Origin: Albizia julibrissin
Taxonomy: Eukaryota; Streptophyta; Magnoliopsida; Fabales; Fabaceae
Assembly: GCA_037074505.1 (NCBI GenBank)
Contig: CM073484.1
Location: forward strand, 24,730,501-24,794,500
Length of the DNA stretch: 64,000 nucleotides
Direction of reading: 5' to 3'
Part shown: positions 1 to 9,918 of the stretch, piece after piece
Position numbering within the stretch: the first letter of the stretch is position 1
How the letters are laid out: each line of letters opens with the position of its first letter
Notes under the pieces: model-generated
Databases searched by the model: none
Seen by the model: the letters and a program-made list of their open reading frames with translations, nothing else
Told to the model about the DNA's origin: nothing
Translations under genes and position numbers: made by a program

Positions 1-114
1 ACGAGACTGTGAGTTATTTGTGAACATTATTTTTTACCTTTGATTATGAATTAATAACTATATTTGTTTTATTGCATGAAGCATATAGACGTGTAGTTAA
101 ATCTTGTTAAAATA

Positions 115-270
115 GCTACCGGCCCTGACCCTCATGCTCTCGGGCCGGGCTTTGAAAAAGATCAATTTTTCTTACCTTTAGGCCTGTATGACCAGCTCTT
201 TTAGGCCCTGGCCCTTCAAGGGCCAACTCTGTAGGGCCGGGTCAGCTCTGACTCCCAACTCTAAACTTAA
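115..270. repeat. GC-rich patch resembling a hAT-type element end
   Basis: This short island contains several GGCCC/GGGCC words (for example ggccgggctttg and agggccgggtcagc) in an otherwise AT-rich stretch. Such clusters are typical near the ends of non-autonomous hAT-type elements in plants. No second terminal repeat or target duplication was found, so the assignment is a guess from base composition. Confidence 0.25.
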
Positions 271-1034
271 GACACAGATCACTATTCACAACATTGATCT
301 AGCTTGCTTTTCAAAAAAATAAAATGCTTAGGACTTTGGGATAGCCAACAGCTACATTAATGGCACATGTGGCTCTACGTCGGTTGGAAAATTTTGTGAT
401 TTAATAGACATATTCAAATTTCAAACCCAGCCTACTTTCTTTTGTCAGTTTTAGCTTCCCCATTTTTAAATTTCAAATTTCAATTTTTAAAAAGACACTT
501 TTTTGACATCCCTTTCTCTCTCTTCATTTAAGTATGGTCCATTCCTTTCTTTAACCTCCTACTCCCCCACGTAGCCTTGAATTATATTCTCGCTCTCTCC
601 GCTCTGCCTAAGATTCACCCCCTTTTCTTCATTCCTGATTTTAGTTAGAAGTGGACGAACGATGGGTGGAACTGGCAATGTCACCGACGAAGAAGCTACC
701 ACAAGGATGGCGGTGGTAGAGTAGACACAGAGACGAGAATACGATGGTTACGGCTGAGAGTTTGAGATGAATTCGTTTTTTACTACAAGGTAATCTTTTG
801 TCTTCAGGCAATGGAGATGTTATCAGTAGTTCAACAATTCCAATGATTTTCCTGGTTATAGATGAATCTATTGAGGATGAGAGACATATTTGTGATATGA
901 TGAAGAAACATATGATCAATAAAGAGCCAATATGTCCCCCGGATTCACACTCTCGGTATAGGTATGGTTTCCAATGTTCCCTGCTCCTCAAACTATTTGC
1001 TTTGTTTAGGGAAATTTTGCTTCAAAAGTTTTGT
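271..1034. other. Intergenic stretch, no gene supported
   Basis: Only weak open frames of about 80 to 116 codons overlap here on opposite strands (641-991 minus, 798-1043 plus). Neither shows a recognisable domain. A CT-rich tract lies near 500-640. The frame at 798-1043 could be an exon fragment of an unknown gene, but nothing recognisable supports it. Confidence 0.4.
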
Positions 1035-1039
1035 TTAAG

Positions 1040-1365
1040 GTAATTTTTCCATGAAAATTTAAATATGGAGTAATTTCGTCCTGACTGTTATCTCAATTAA
1101 GTTTGACTATTAGTTAACCAAATTTCAGGACAAATTTGATCTAAAGTGAAAACTTCTAAGGCAAATTTATACCTTAATAAAAATGATATCAATGATAAAA
1201 TTATTCTGAAAGTTTCAACTTAGGAGTAAATTTGTTCTGAAAGTTTTTACTTAAGAACAACTTTTTCTTAAATTTGGTCAACTAATGATCAAGTTTAACC
1301 GGAATAATGACCATGACGAAATTGTCTCATATTTAAAACTTCTGAAACAAAATTTTCCTTAAAAA
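1040..1365. mobile_element. Foldback MITE-like element, copy 1
   Basis: The left half (around 1065-1130, with a word like tttgactattagttaacc) reappears as an imperfect reverse complement in the right half (around 1270-1335, ggtcaactaatgatcaag). The outer arms, with taatttcgtc and gacgaaatt, also match in inverted order. The whole block therefore folds on itself. A related copy lies at about 31790-32085. It has no coding capacity. Exact ends and target duplication are unclear. Confidence 0.5.
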
Positions 1366-1427
1366 AACCTTTAAGATAAAATTACTCTAAAGGCCTGAGA
1401 CAATATTTTCTGAGTAAAAATGATCCT

Positions 1428-2842
1428 GTAACTATTTTTTATTCTTGAGGCTTTTCGTAACATTTTGCAGAGAAAACGATACATTGAATTTTTATTTTTT
1501 ATATTTCATGTTTTAAATCGGTGTCACCTTAATCTTCACAGCCTTGGATGTTGTGTTTCGTGAGTTTAGCCCTATCTTTTTCTCTACCTTAGTCGAACAT
1601 GACCATAGACTCACACAAATGTCAGAAATCAGATTCAGAGTTCACATTAGGTATATTTGTCTAGGTTTGGCTTATTTTACAAACCCGATTTACATAAATT
1701 GAGATAAAACTCTTTCACAGATTTACTCGTAAATCGTAAAAGTTCTTTCGTATTTTGTGAATCACGATTTATAAGTACTTATAGAGTTTTTATAAGCTAA
1801 TCCAAACATACCAATTGTCATGCACACGGCTTCCTCCTCTTCCTCTTCTTTTTCTCTTTCCAATAACTCCCACCTAATGCTCGCCGTTCCTTCCTCGTCT
1901 CGGATTCAGATTTGATGGTATGGGTCATCATTTCTGCTCTCTCGCTCAGAGTTCTAAGTCGTCGCGACTACCCCTCCTCATATCCCCACTGGTGCATTTC
2001 CTTCTCCTACATGTTTGTTCTTTTTTTTAAAAACAATTTCTCTGATAATTATTTTTTTTCTCCTTAGTCTTGTTCTGCTCAGTTTATCCCTCTCGCTCAT
2101 CCTGGTTCTCGACTTGATGAATGCTTTCTTCTACAGCGATGGTTATGCAAGAGAGTGATTTTTGTTCTTAATGATTTTGACGGTGGTTCTACTTAGTTCT
2201 TCAACACGATTTGATCTTGATATCTTGGAAAATCTACTCAATCTTTCATTTGTACTTTGAGAACTTGTCAAGATTTCTTCATTGTACATCCTTCAAGATC
2301 TATAGCTTGTGGTTTATTTCTTTTTTTTTAAATGTCTAACCGTAGCGTTTTGAACGCAACAGCTTGTTTTTGTAATGGTAGGATATGTAACATTTAAAAA
2401 ACACTACAAATTTTTTTTAAAAAAATCACTAAATATAAAACATTTTGTAGTAGTATCAACAAATTATTGGTTGAAATGTTTACTCTTGTAAGAATAAGAA
2501 CACAAGTTAGAATCGTAAGAAGAATATTTATTAGAAAAGACGAAAATCCTTTACGCTTCAAATCTTAAAAATAGAGACCCTTTATTAAATTAAAATTTTT
2601 TTTGTAGTAATAAATAGTTATACGTAATTATTCAATTTATTATTGCCACCTGAGCAGTGCCAAGTGAAAATTCATTACATATTTTTAAAATATCATACTG
2701 TTAATATTTTCTTAAATAGAAAAATAGTTTAAAATTAAATAAATCAATACTGCACTGAAAATGATTGAATGATGCATTCATGTATCTATAGGAAGAGGTG
2801 TTAATTGGAACTTGAGAAAATAATATTTGTTGATGTAGAGAA
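1428..2842. repeat. Duplicated segment, copy 1 left part
   Basis: This stretch aligns in the same orientation with 51370-53353, with many substitutions and indels. Landmarks shared by both are the CT-rich tract near 1825-1860 and 51600-51640, the tttgacggtggttc word, and the ttggaacttgagaaaataat word just before the gypsy insertion point. Copy 2 carries about 220 bp near 52030-52250 and a G-rich element at 52498-53080 that are absent here. No gene is recognised in it. Confidence 0.75.
2838..2842 (+). repeat. Target-site duplication (GAGAA), left
   Basis: GAGAA precedes the left LTR and is repeated at 12233-12237 directly after the right LTR. A perfect 5-bp duplication is what Ty3/gypsy integrases make. 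Confidence 0.95.
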
Positions 2843-5156
2843 TGTCAAACCCCTTAACACTTTGATATTTGCAGAGTAATAAATGCATGGTTCAGAGGGC
2901 ACACAGAAATAGCGGAAATATACTGATAATAAGTGCTTGTTTATATTACAGACAATTCCCATAGGGTTTTTAAAATATAAACAAAATCCAAAGAAATAAA
3001 TATTACAACTAAAGATAACCAATTGTACTCCGTTAGAACCGGACCTTCAATCACCGGTAATTATTGTTTTGCCCTTAGAGCCGCTACCTTCTGCTGGAAT
3101 ATTTTTAAATATTGAAAAAGGGTGAGATTCGAATGAATCTCAGTAGTAACATACAATCCGACATATAAAATGTGAAAATAGATATGCAATGCACCATGTT
3201 ATGTAAAATGAAAATGCTGTGTGTACACTGTCCGAGGCCAAACAACTGTTTGCAACCCCAGCTTAACTCTGCGCCTCCGTTGGGTCCCAGACCACAACTA
3301 AGCTAATATGCGTGTCCCAGACACTGTGCTCATAATACAGAAAATGGAATACACAACATATAAATACTCACATAGTGTATGAAAGAAAGAGTTACTACCT
3401 GGGTCCTTTTTCAGTCCGATTCTTATCCAAAACTTTTAACTGGCTCGGGCTATTACCAATTCCTATAAATTAAAGTTAACAAGTAATTGGTTATTACTTG
3501 CATTACTACTGCTTTAACCATATTCTAGTGGTTATCTCAGTTTCAGTGATTTCTGCATAGTATAATTCTCCACAATACAACTTTTACTATTTTTCATAAA
3601 ACTGGCAGATTTTTCAGTCAACTTTGAAAAATCAGAATTAAATCTAGAAAATTCCAAATTGATTGGTTTCAAAGCCTATGTGAAGCTATTTAAATGTGTT
3701 TTAATATAAAAATACTTATATATGATCAATGATAACACAATACTCCCAGAAATTCGCTAAACCTCCCCTATTCCAAATTTTCTTTCAGAAATAAACTCAA
3801 CTTTGAAAATTCATATCTTCTAATGTACAAGCCCAAAAATTATAATCCACCTATAAAATTAATTCTCTTACTGTATACTATAAATCTGAAAAGTTTCATA
3901 ATTTTTGGTAAAGTGTTGGTTTTCCAAACTTTTACCACAACCAATCTGCCTTCCAAAAACATAATCTGGCAGTACTTAAATTCAAAAATTCATATCTAAA
4001 TCCAAAAATTTCCAAATAGAGTGGTTCAAAATTCTGTGTGACCCTATTTAATTATGATTTAAGGGAAAAATACATACTATTAGAGATTACATGCCTAAAG
4101 TTCCAGAATTCACAATTAATACAACTATGCCAGAATTTGTTCCAGATTCAGTGCTTAAGCTTCACAAATTCATTTCTTCCAATATACTAATCCAAATGGT
4201 ACATATTATATATCAAATTAAAGCTCCTTATGTCTATGTTATGTCTGTAAAGGTTCATAATTTTTGGACTAGTTTTAACTAACGAAATGAATTTTATAAC
4301 CAAAATGATTCCAGAAAACTAACCGAACAACATCTCCTCTTAATTTCTAAAAATTCCTGATTTATACATAATCATCCAAAAATTACAACCACATGTATTC
4401 TCACATAATTTTTCATGTAGAATCTATTGGTGATATCAAATTTATCAAATTCTTACTCCTTATATATCTACACCTTATTTTGACCATAAATAATAGCAAC
4501 TTAATTTCAAAATCAGTCAACTTCCAACAACTATAAATCCTCATAAACAACCCAAACCAACTGTATAACCATAGAAAAAAATATAGAAGACTTACCTAAA
4601 TAATATTCAAGGCTTGCCTATGGTGATTGACTTCTCCTTCTTCCACTTCTCCGGCAATTATTCTCACCTTAGTCTTCCTTCTCTCTTACTCACGTCTCTC
4701 TCTCTTTCTCTATATTTTCTACTTCTCTAGTCTTCTATGTGACTTGACCGAATGGAATGGAAAAATGAGAAGTGTGTGTATGTTGCCTTGTATTTATAGT
4801 GGAAGGATATGTATTTGTTTATTAAATAAATGTGTGTGTGTGCCATGAGGTGTTTATTTTAATGGTTGTGTGTGTAGTGTGGGAAGTGTGTGCCATGAGT
4901 GATGTGTGAAGAGCATGTGAAGCAAGTGTGGCATGTGAAGCATGGGTGGCATGGGAAGCATGGATGGCATGGAAAGCATGGGAAGTGTGGGTGTGTTTTT
5001 AACAATATATTTATATAGGTATATTTTTATCCTATTAATAATACACATTTAGCCTTAATATTTTCCCTTATCTAATTTATGACCATTTATTGTTGTCTCA
5101 TGAATTTTCAGGAAAAATAGGCATTTAATTCCTAAAATAAATTTTGGGATGTTACA
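2843..5156 (-). repeat. 3' LTR of the gypsy element
   Basis: It runs from TGTCAAACCCC to TGTTACA on the plus strand, so TGTAACA...TTGACA in element orientation. It is the same length as the right LTR. It contains a TATAAATA box (complement of 4791-4798), an 18-bp hairpin word at 3124-3141 and a short minisatellite near 4905-4985. Small frames inside (2801-3022, 4091-4282, 4627-4848, 4854-5048) recur only because the LTR recurs and are not genes. Confidence 0.95.
4905..4990. repeat. LTR-internal minisatellite
   Basis: GCATG and GGCATG words recur every 12 to 16 bases in a G/T/A-rich strand (such as agcatgggtggcatggga). The same array is in the right LTR near 11981-12066. A shorter version is found in the solo LTR at about 35100-35150, so copy number varies between family members. 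Confidence 0.6.
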
Positions 5157-5168
5157 ATTCTCCCCCCA
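5157..5168 (-). other. Polypurine tract of the gypsy element
   Basis: The plus strand reads attctcccccca directly beside the 3' LTR. The minus strand is therefore a G/A run ending at the LTR edge, the expected position of the plus-strand primer for reverse transcription. Confidence 0.85.
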
Positions 5169-5201
5169 TAAAATAAATTTCGTCCTCGAAATTTGTTACA
5201 T

Positions 5202-8200
5202 TCATAGAGACATAAATTCGGGGTAACGTCTCTTCATGTCTTCTTCAGCTTCCCAAGTTGCTTCTCTAGAAGATAACCCCTTCCATACTACTTTGATGAA
5301 TGGGATACTCCTGTGTCTTAGTTGTTTTTCCTGCCTATCAATGATTCGATCAGGCATGACCTCATACGTCATATCGTCTCGTACGTCTACCTCTTCATAT
5401 TTGATCACATGCTCTGGATCGGGTTGATATTTCTTTAACTGAGAGACATGGAAGACATCATGTAATTTACTTAAATTTGGGGGCAAAGCTATTTGATATG
5501 CTACTGGCCCAATCCTTGATAAAATTTCAAATGGACCAATATACCTAGGACTTAGCTTCTTTACCTTTAATGCCCTGCCAATACCGGTGATAGGTGAAAC
5601 CTTCATGAACACATGATCTCCGACCTTAAACTCTAAAGGTTTCCGTCTTTTGTCTGCATAACTCTTTTGTCTATTCTGAGCAGCCAATAGTCTCTGCTTA
5701 ATTAACTTGATTTGCTCTGTTGTTTGATCAACTATATCTGGCCCATATAACTGCCTCTCAGACAGCTCTGTCCAGCATAAGGGTGATTGACACTTCCTTC
5801 CATACAATGCTTCGTAGGGAGCCATTTGAATGCTTGAGTGATAGCTATTGTTGTATGCAAATTCTGCTAGTGGAAGGAATTGATCCCAACCTCCTTTGAA
5901 ATCTAATGCACACGCCCTCAACATATCCTCTAGCGTCTGAATTGTTCTCTCAGTTTGTCCGTCTGTCTGAGGATGATAGGCTGTACTAAATCGGAGTTTG
6001 GTACCCAAAGCCTCATGCACCGCCTTCCAAAACTTGGAAGTAAATCGAGGATCTCTGTCAGATATGATGTTCTTTGGAGTACCGTGAAGCCGTACTATCT
6101 CCTTGATATAGATGTTTGCAAGTTTATCGGGAGAGTAGTGTATACTAATCGGGAGAAAATGGGCTGTCTTCGTAAATCGGTCTACTATCACCCATATGGC
6201 ATCATGGTTTCGAACCTTTGGTAATCCTGTCACGAAATCCATGGTGATACTCTCCCATTTCCACTCAGGAATTGTAGGATTTTGTAATAGCCCTGAAGGT
6301 CGTTGATGTTCGGCTTTGATTTTCTGACAAGTGAGACAACGAGCAACGAACTTGGTTACATCTCGTTTCATGCCTGGCCACCAATACGCAGACTTCAGAT
6401 TATGGTACATCTTAGTTGCTCCTGGATGTAGAGTATATTTACTCTTATGTGCTTCTTCTAGGATTTTCCGCTTTAACTCCATCTTGGGTGGAACATATAT
6501 TCGTTTCCTGTATCTGACTAGCCCACTTGATGACAAGTCATGCTCCTGAGTTTCTCCCTTTGCAATCATGTCTCTAATAGACTGCGCTCGTCTATCCTGT
6601 GTCTGAGCTTCTTCTATGACTGCTCTCAGATCATTCTCTACCTCACTGACATTGCTACTGTTAATCATAATCCGATTCGACATGTTGAGATCTCTGAAAT
6701 CTTCAATCAGCCTTTGCTCGTGAATCATGAGGGTTGCTACCTGTACCGCTTTACGGCTTAATGCATCTGCCACTACATTAGCCTTGCCTGGATGATACTT
6801 GATTTCCATATTGTAATCTTTAAGCAACTCCATCCACCTGCGCTGTCGCATGTTGAGCTCTTTCTGGTCATATAAATACTTTAAGCTCTTGTGGTCGCAG
6901 TACAGCTCTATGGTTGTCCCATAGAGATAGTGTCTCCAGATTTTTAGTGCAAATACAATTGCTGCTAACTCAAGATCATGTGTGGGATATTTTTGTTCGT
7001 GAGGCTTCAGCTGACGAGATGCATACGCCACTACTCGGCCTTGCTGCATTAAGACACATCCCAATCCATGCCCACTGGCATCTGTGTAAACCACAAAGGT
7101 TAACTGTGGATCTGGGATTGTCAACACTGGTGCTGTTGTTAATTTCTGTTTCAGCTCTATGAAGCTCCTCTCACAACTATTGTCCCACACAAAAGGTTGA
7201 GTTTTCCGTGTTAACTTTGTCAAAGGCAAAGCTATTCTGGAGAAGTTCTGTATGAATCGTCTATAATATCCTGCGAGACCCAGAAAACTACGTATCTCAA
7301 ATACTGTTTCTGGCCTCTTCCAGTTTAGTACTGCTTCTACTTTGTTTGGATCTACTGAGACCCCTTGCTGTGAGACTACATGACCCAGAAATTTAACTTC
7401 TGAAAGCCAAAACTCACATTTGCTTAGCTTAGCATAGAGTTGCTTGCTTCTCAACGTGTTCAATACTGTTCTTAGATGATGTTCATGCTCTACTCTGCTT
7501 TGCGAGTATACTAGAATATCATCGATAAAGACTACTACGAATTGGTCTAAGTATGGACGAAAAATTCGATTCATGTAGTCCATGAACACAGCAGGTGCAT
7601 TGGTCAACCCAAATGGCATTACTAGAAACTCGTAATGACCATATCTAGTTCTGAAAGCAGTTTTTGGTACATCCTCTGCTTTCACTCTGAGTTGGTGATA
7701 ACCAGATCTCAGATCAATCTTCGAGAACACACAAGAACCCGATAATTGATCGAGCAAATCATCGATTCTGGGAAGTGGGTACTTGTTTTTGACAGTCACC
7801 TTGTTTAACTCCCTGTAATCGATACAGAGTCGTAGACTCCCATCTTTCTTTCTGACAAAGAGCACTGGAGCTCCCCATGGCGAGACACTAGGTCGGATAA
7901 ACTTTTTCTCTAGCAGTTCTTCAATTTGCTTTTTCAGCTCTGCCATCTCACTTGGCGCCATTCTGTATGGGGCTTTAGATATCGGGCCTGCTCCAAGCTT
8001 GGTTTCAATTGCAAACTCCACTTCCCTGTCCGGGGGTAATCCGCTGATATCCTCCGGAAACACATCAGGAAACTCGTTTACGACAGGGATATTCTCTAAT
8101 GATGTTCCAGCCTCTGATTGCATAGAGAAGAATACTATATACCCCTGACAACCTTTATGTAGGCATCTTTCAGCTTCAGCTACGGAGAGAAAGTCTAGGT

Positions 8201-9797
8201 TGATTTCCGCATTGGGTTTTGCTGGTGGATTAGGGTAAATGACCCTTTTTCTTCCACAGTCTAGCAAAACATTGTTTGTAGTTAGCCAGTCAATTCCGAT
8301 TATCACTTCTAATTTCTTTAACGGCGAGCATATAAGGTCTATCGTGGATTCATGTTGTTCCGCGTTTATGATGCAATTTAGGCAAACTTCTGTTGTGACG
8401 AACCCGTTACCCGTAGGCGTGGATACCGTCAAGTCGTAGGGTAATCGATACACACTCATGCCTAGTCGTCTTACACAGTCGTATGCGATGAATGAATGAC
8501 TAGCACCTGAATCAAACAATGCTTGTACTAGATTACCATTGAGAGAGATTGTACCTTTGATCAGCTCTGGTGATTTTTGTGCCTCCTCTTGAGTTAAGGC
8601 AAAAACCCTGCCCTGAACTTGCTGTCTCGGCTCTCTAGGCTCTTGCCGCTGTCGACAATCCTTTGCGATATGTCCCGGCTTGTGGCAGTTGTAACAAACA
8701 ACTTGCCTGATGGGTGCTGATGCCAGCTTCGTTACAGCTTGCCTAGCTTGACTACATGTCTGGCCAGGATGGTAAGTATTACTGCAATATCTGCAAATTC
8801 TGTTCTCAGTGGGTCTCTGATTACTACGGCTGTCCGGCTGGTATGGCTTCTTGTTACCTCCACTAGAAGAACTACCTTGATATCTGCGTTTCTGAGAAGA
8901 ACCCCCACCACTAAATGTATTCTTATTGCTAACATTGTGGTGAGAATACAGCTCTAACAAATTGTGTTCTGTAATCCGGCACTCTTCGACCGCCTTATTG
9001 AACTCTTTGAAGTGCTTAGAAACAAACTTCTCTTTAAGCTCTGGCTTTAACCCTCGAATCATCATGTCTGAACTCCACTCTTCGTCATCATGATTTTTTA
9101 AATAGGAGGAGTAACGGGACAATCGGATGTATCGAGCCAGATATTCATCAAAGCCTTCCTTCTCACCTTGCTGGATTGTCAGGAATTCAATCTCCTTGGC
9201 CAGTCTCACTGACCGAGGAAAATACTTCTCATTGAATTTGTCCTGAAACACTTCCCAGGTCACGGGAATATTTCGTGCTTGCAGGATTGCTTCAGTGTTT
9301 TCCCACCATCGATCAGCATCACCTTCCAGCTTATAGATTGCTAAACGAGCTTTTATATTATCTGGGCACTCTAGTACCCTAAAGATCTTCTCCAAACGGG
9401 ACAACCAGTCCTCTGCACCTTCAGGATCAAACTTTCCCTTGAACATAGTGGGCTGGTGCTGGTTCATTTGAGTTACCCAGGTTTGCATGCTATCCTCTCC
9501 AACTAGAGGAACATTAGGAATTTCTGTTTCAAATTCTGGAGGCTGTTCATGCCCACCGCCCTGTCCACCAGAGTTGTTATGAGCTTCTGTATCTGCATTT
9601 TGCTTCTGCTGCACCTCCCTTAGGTCATTTCTTAGTTCATTCAGCATGTTTTGTTGTGTCGTCATCATGCCTAACAACTGTTGCATCGGGTCAGATGGTT
9701 CCTGATTATCATTTTCGTGTCTACCTCTACCCCGGCCTCCACCGCGACCTCTACCTTGGTCTCTACCGCCAACTCTACCACCTCTTAATCTCGCCAT
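5202..9797 (-). CDS. Gag-pol polyprotein, Ty3/gypsy chromovirus (Tekay/Del type)
   Basis: One uninterrupted frame of 1531 residues encodes the whole replication machinery. In order: an Arg/Gly-rich N-terminus (residues 4-26); the gag core (about 115-290); two CX2CX4HX4C zinc knuckles (335-348 and 368-381); an aspartic protease with DSGA at 429-432; reverse transcriptase with catalytic D695 and the FIDD box (757-760); RNase H with D906 and D968; an integrase HHCC finger (H1117, H1124, C1154, C1157) and D1187, D1247, E1283, the last two 35 residues apart; then a chromodomain-like tail from about 1445 (HDVFHVSQL) to the end. The start at 9797 lies about 100 bp inside the primer site, and the stop (5202-5204) is about 35 bp before the polypurine tract. 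All catalytic residues looked for are present. The product would form cytoplasmic particles and integrate cDNA in the nucleus, the tail probably steering it to chromatin (family knowledge). Confidence 0.96.
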   Translation of the reverse strand: MARLRGGRVGGRDQGRGRGGGRGRGRHENDNQEPSDPMQQLLGMMTTQQNMLNELRNDLREVQQKQNADTEAHNNSGGQGGGHEQPPEFETEIPNVPLVGEDSMQTWVTQMNQHQPTMFKGKFDPEGAEDWLSRLEKIFRVLECPDNIKARLAIYKLEGDADRWWENTEAILQARNIPVTWEVFQDKFNEKYFPRSVRLAKEIEFLTIQQGEKEGFDEYLARYIRLSRYSSYLKNHDDEEWSSDMMIRGLKPELKEKFVSKHFKEFNKAVEECRITEHNLLELYSHHNVSNKNTFSGGGSSQKRRYQGSSSSGGNKKPYQPDSRSNQRPTENRICRYCSNTYHPGQTCSQARQAVTKLASAPIRQVVCYNCHKPGHIAKDCRQRQEPREPRQQVQGRVFALTQEEAQKSPELIKGTISLNGNLVQALFDSGASHSFIAYDCVRRLGMSVYRLPYDLTVSTPTGNGFVTTEVCLNCIINAEQHESTIDLICSPLKKLEVIIGIDWLTTNNVLLDCGRKRVIYPNPPAKPNAEINLDFLSVAEAERCLHKGCQGYIVFFSMQSEAGTSLENIPVVNEFPDVFPEDISGLPPDREVEFAIETKLGAGPISKAPYRMAPSEMAELKKQIEELLEKKFIRPSVSPWGAPVLFVRKKDGSLRLCIDYRELNKVTVKNKYPLPRIDDLLDQLSGSCVFSKIDLRSGYHQLRVKAEDVPKTAFRTRYGHYEFLVMPFGLTNAPAVFMDYMNRIFRPYLDQFVVVFIDDILVYSQSRVEHEHHLRTVLNTLRSKQLYAKLSKCEFWLSEVKFLGHVVSQQGVSVDPNKVEAVLNWKRPETVFEIRSFLGLAGYYRRFIQNFSRIALPLTKLTRKTQPFVWDNSCERSFIELKQKLTTAPVLTIPDPQLTFVVYTDASGHGLGCVLMQQGRVVAYASRQLKPHEQKYPTHDLELAAIVFALKIWRHYLYGTTIELYCDHKSLKYLYDQKELNMRQRRWMELLKDYNMEIKYHPGKANVVADALSRKAVQVATLMIHEQRLIEDFRDLNMSNRIMINSSNVSEVENDLRAVIEEAQTQDRRAQSIRDMIAKGETQEHDLSSSGLVRYRKRIYVPPKMELKRKILEEAHKSKYTLHPGATKMYHNLKSAYWWPGMKRDVTKFVARCLTCQKIKAEHQRPSGLLQNPTIPEWKWESITMDFVTGLPKVRNHDAIWVIVDRFTKTAHFLPISIHYSPDKLANIYIKEIVRLHGTPKNIISDRDPRFTSKFWKAVHEALGTKLRFSTAYHPQTDGQTERTIQTLEDMLRACALDFKGGWDQFLPLAEFAYNNSYHSSIQMAPYEALYGRKCQSPLCWTELSERQLYGPDIVDQTTEQIKLIKQRLLAAQNRQKSYADKRRKPLEFKVGDHVFMKVSPITGIGRALKVKKLSPRYIGPFEILSRIGPVAYQIALPPNLSKLHDVFHVSQLKKYQPDPEHVIKYEEVDVRDDMTYEVMPDRIIDRQEKQLRHRSIPFIKVVWKGLSSREATWEAEEDMKRRYPEFMSL

Positions 9798-9896
9798 CTT
9801 TAAATTTTACTATATCAAAATGAGGAAGATGTAAATTTCACATAGTCATATATCAGTATACTATTCTGTTGCCGGAACTATACGCACTGTGGCCAG

Positions 9897-9914
9897 AACC
9901 TGGCTCTGATACCA
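9897..9914 (-). other. Primer-binding site for initiator tRNA-Met
   Basis: On the minus strand the bases TGGTATCAGAGCCAGGTT lie four bases inside the 5' LTR. They complement the 3' end of plant initiator tRNA-Met, the usual primer for this retrotransposon group. Confidence 0.93.
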
Positions 9915-9918
9915 AAAA

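Noticed and set aside
798..1043. 81-residue plus-strand frame as a gene
   Set aside because: No domain or splice context recognised; kept only as a note in the intergenic entry.
4091..4282. Frame recurring at 4091, 11167 and 63624 as if a conserved small gene
   Set aside because: All copies lie at the same place in LTRs of one family; the recurrence is repeat copy number, and other family members have broken versions.
8732..8957. Small frames on both strands within gag
   Set aside because: They are shadows of the 1531-codon gag-pol frame.
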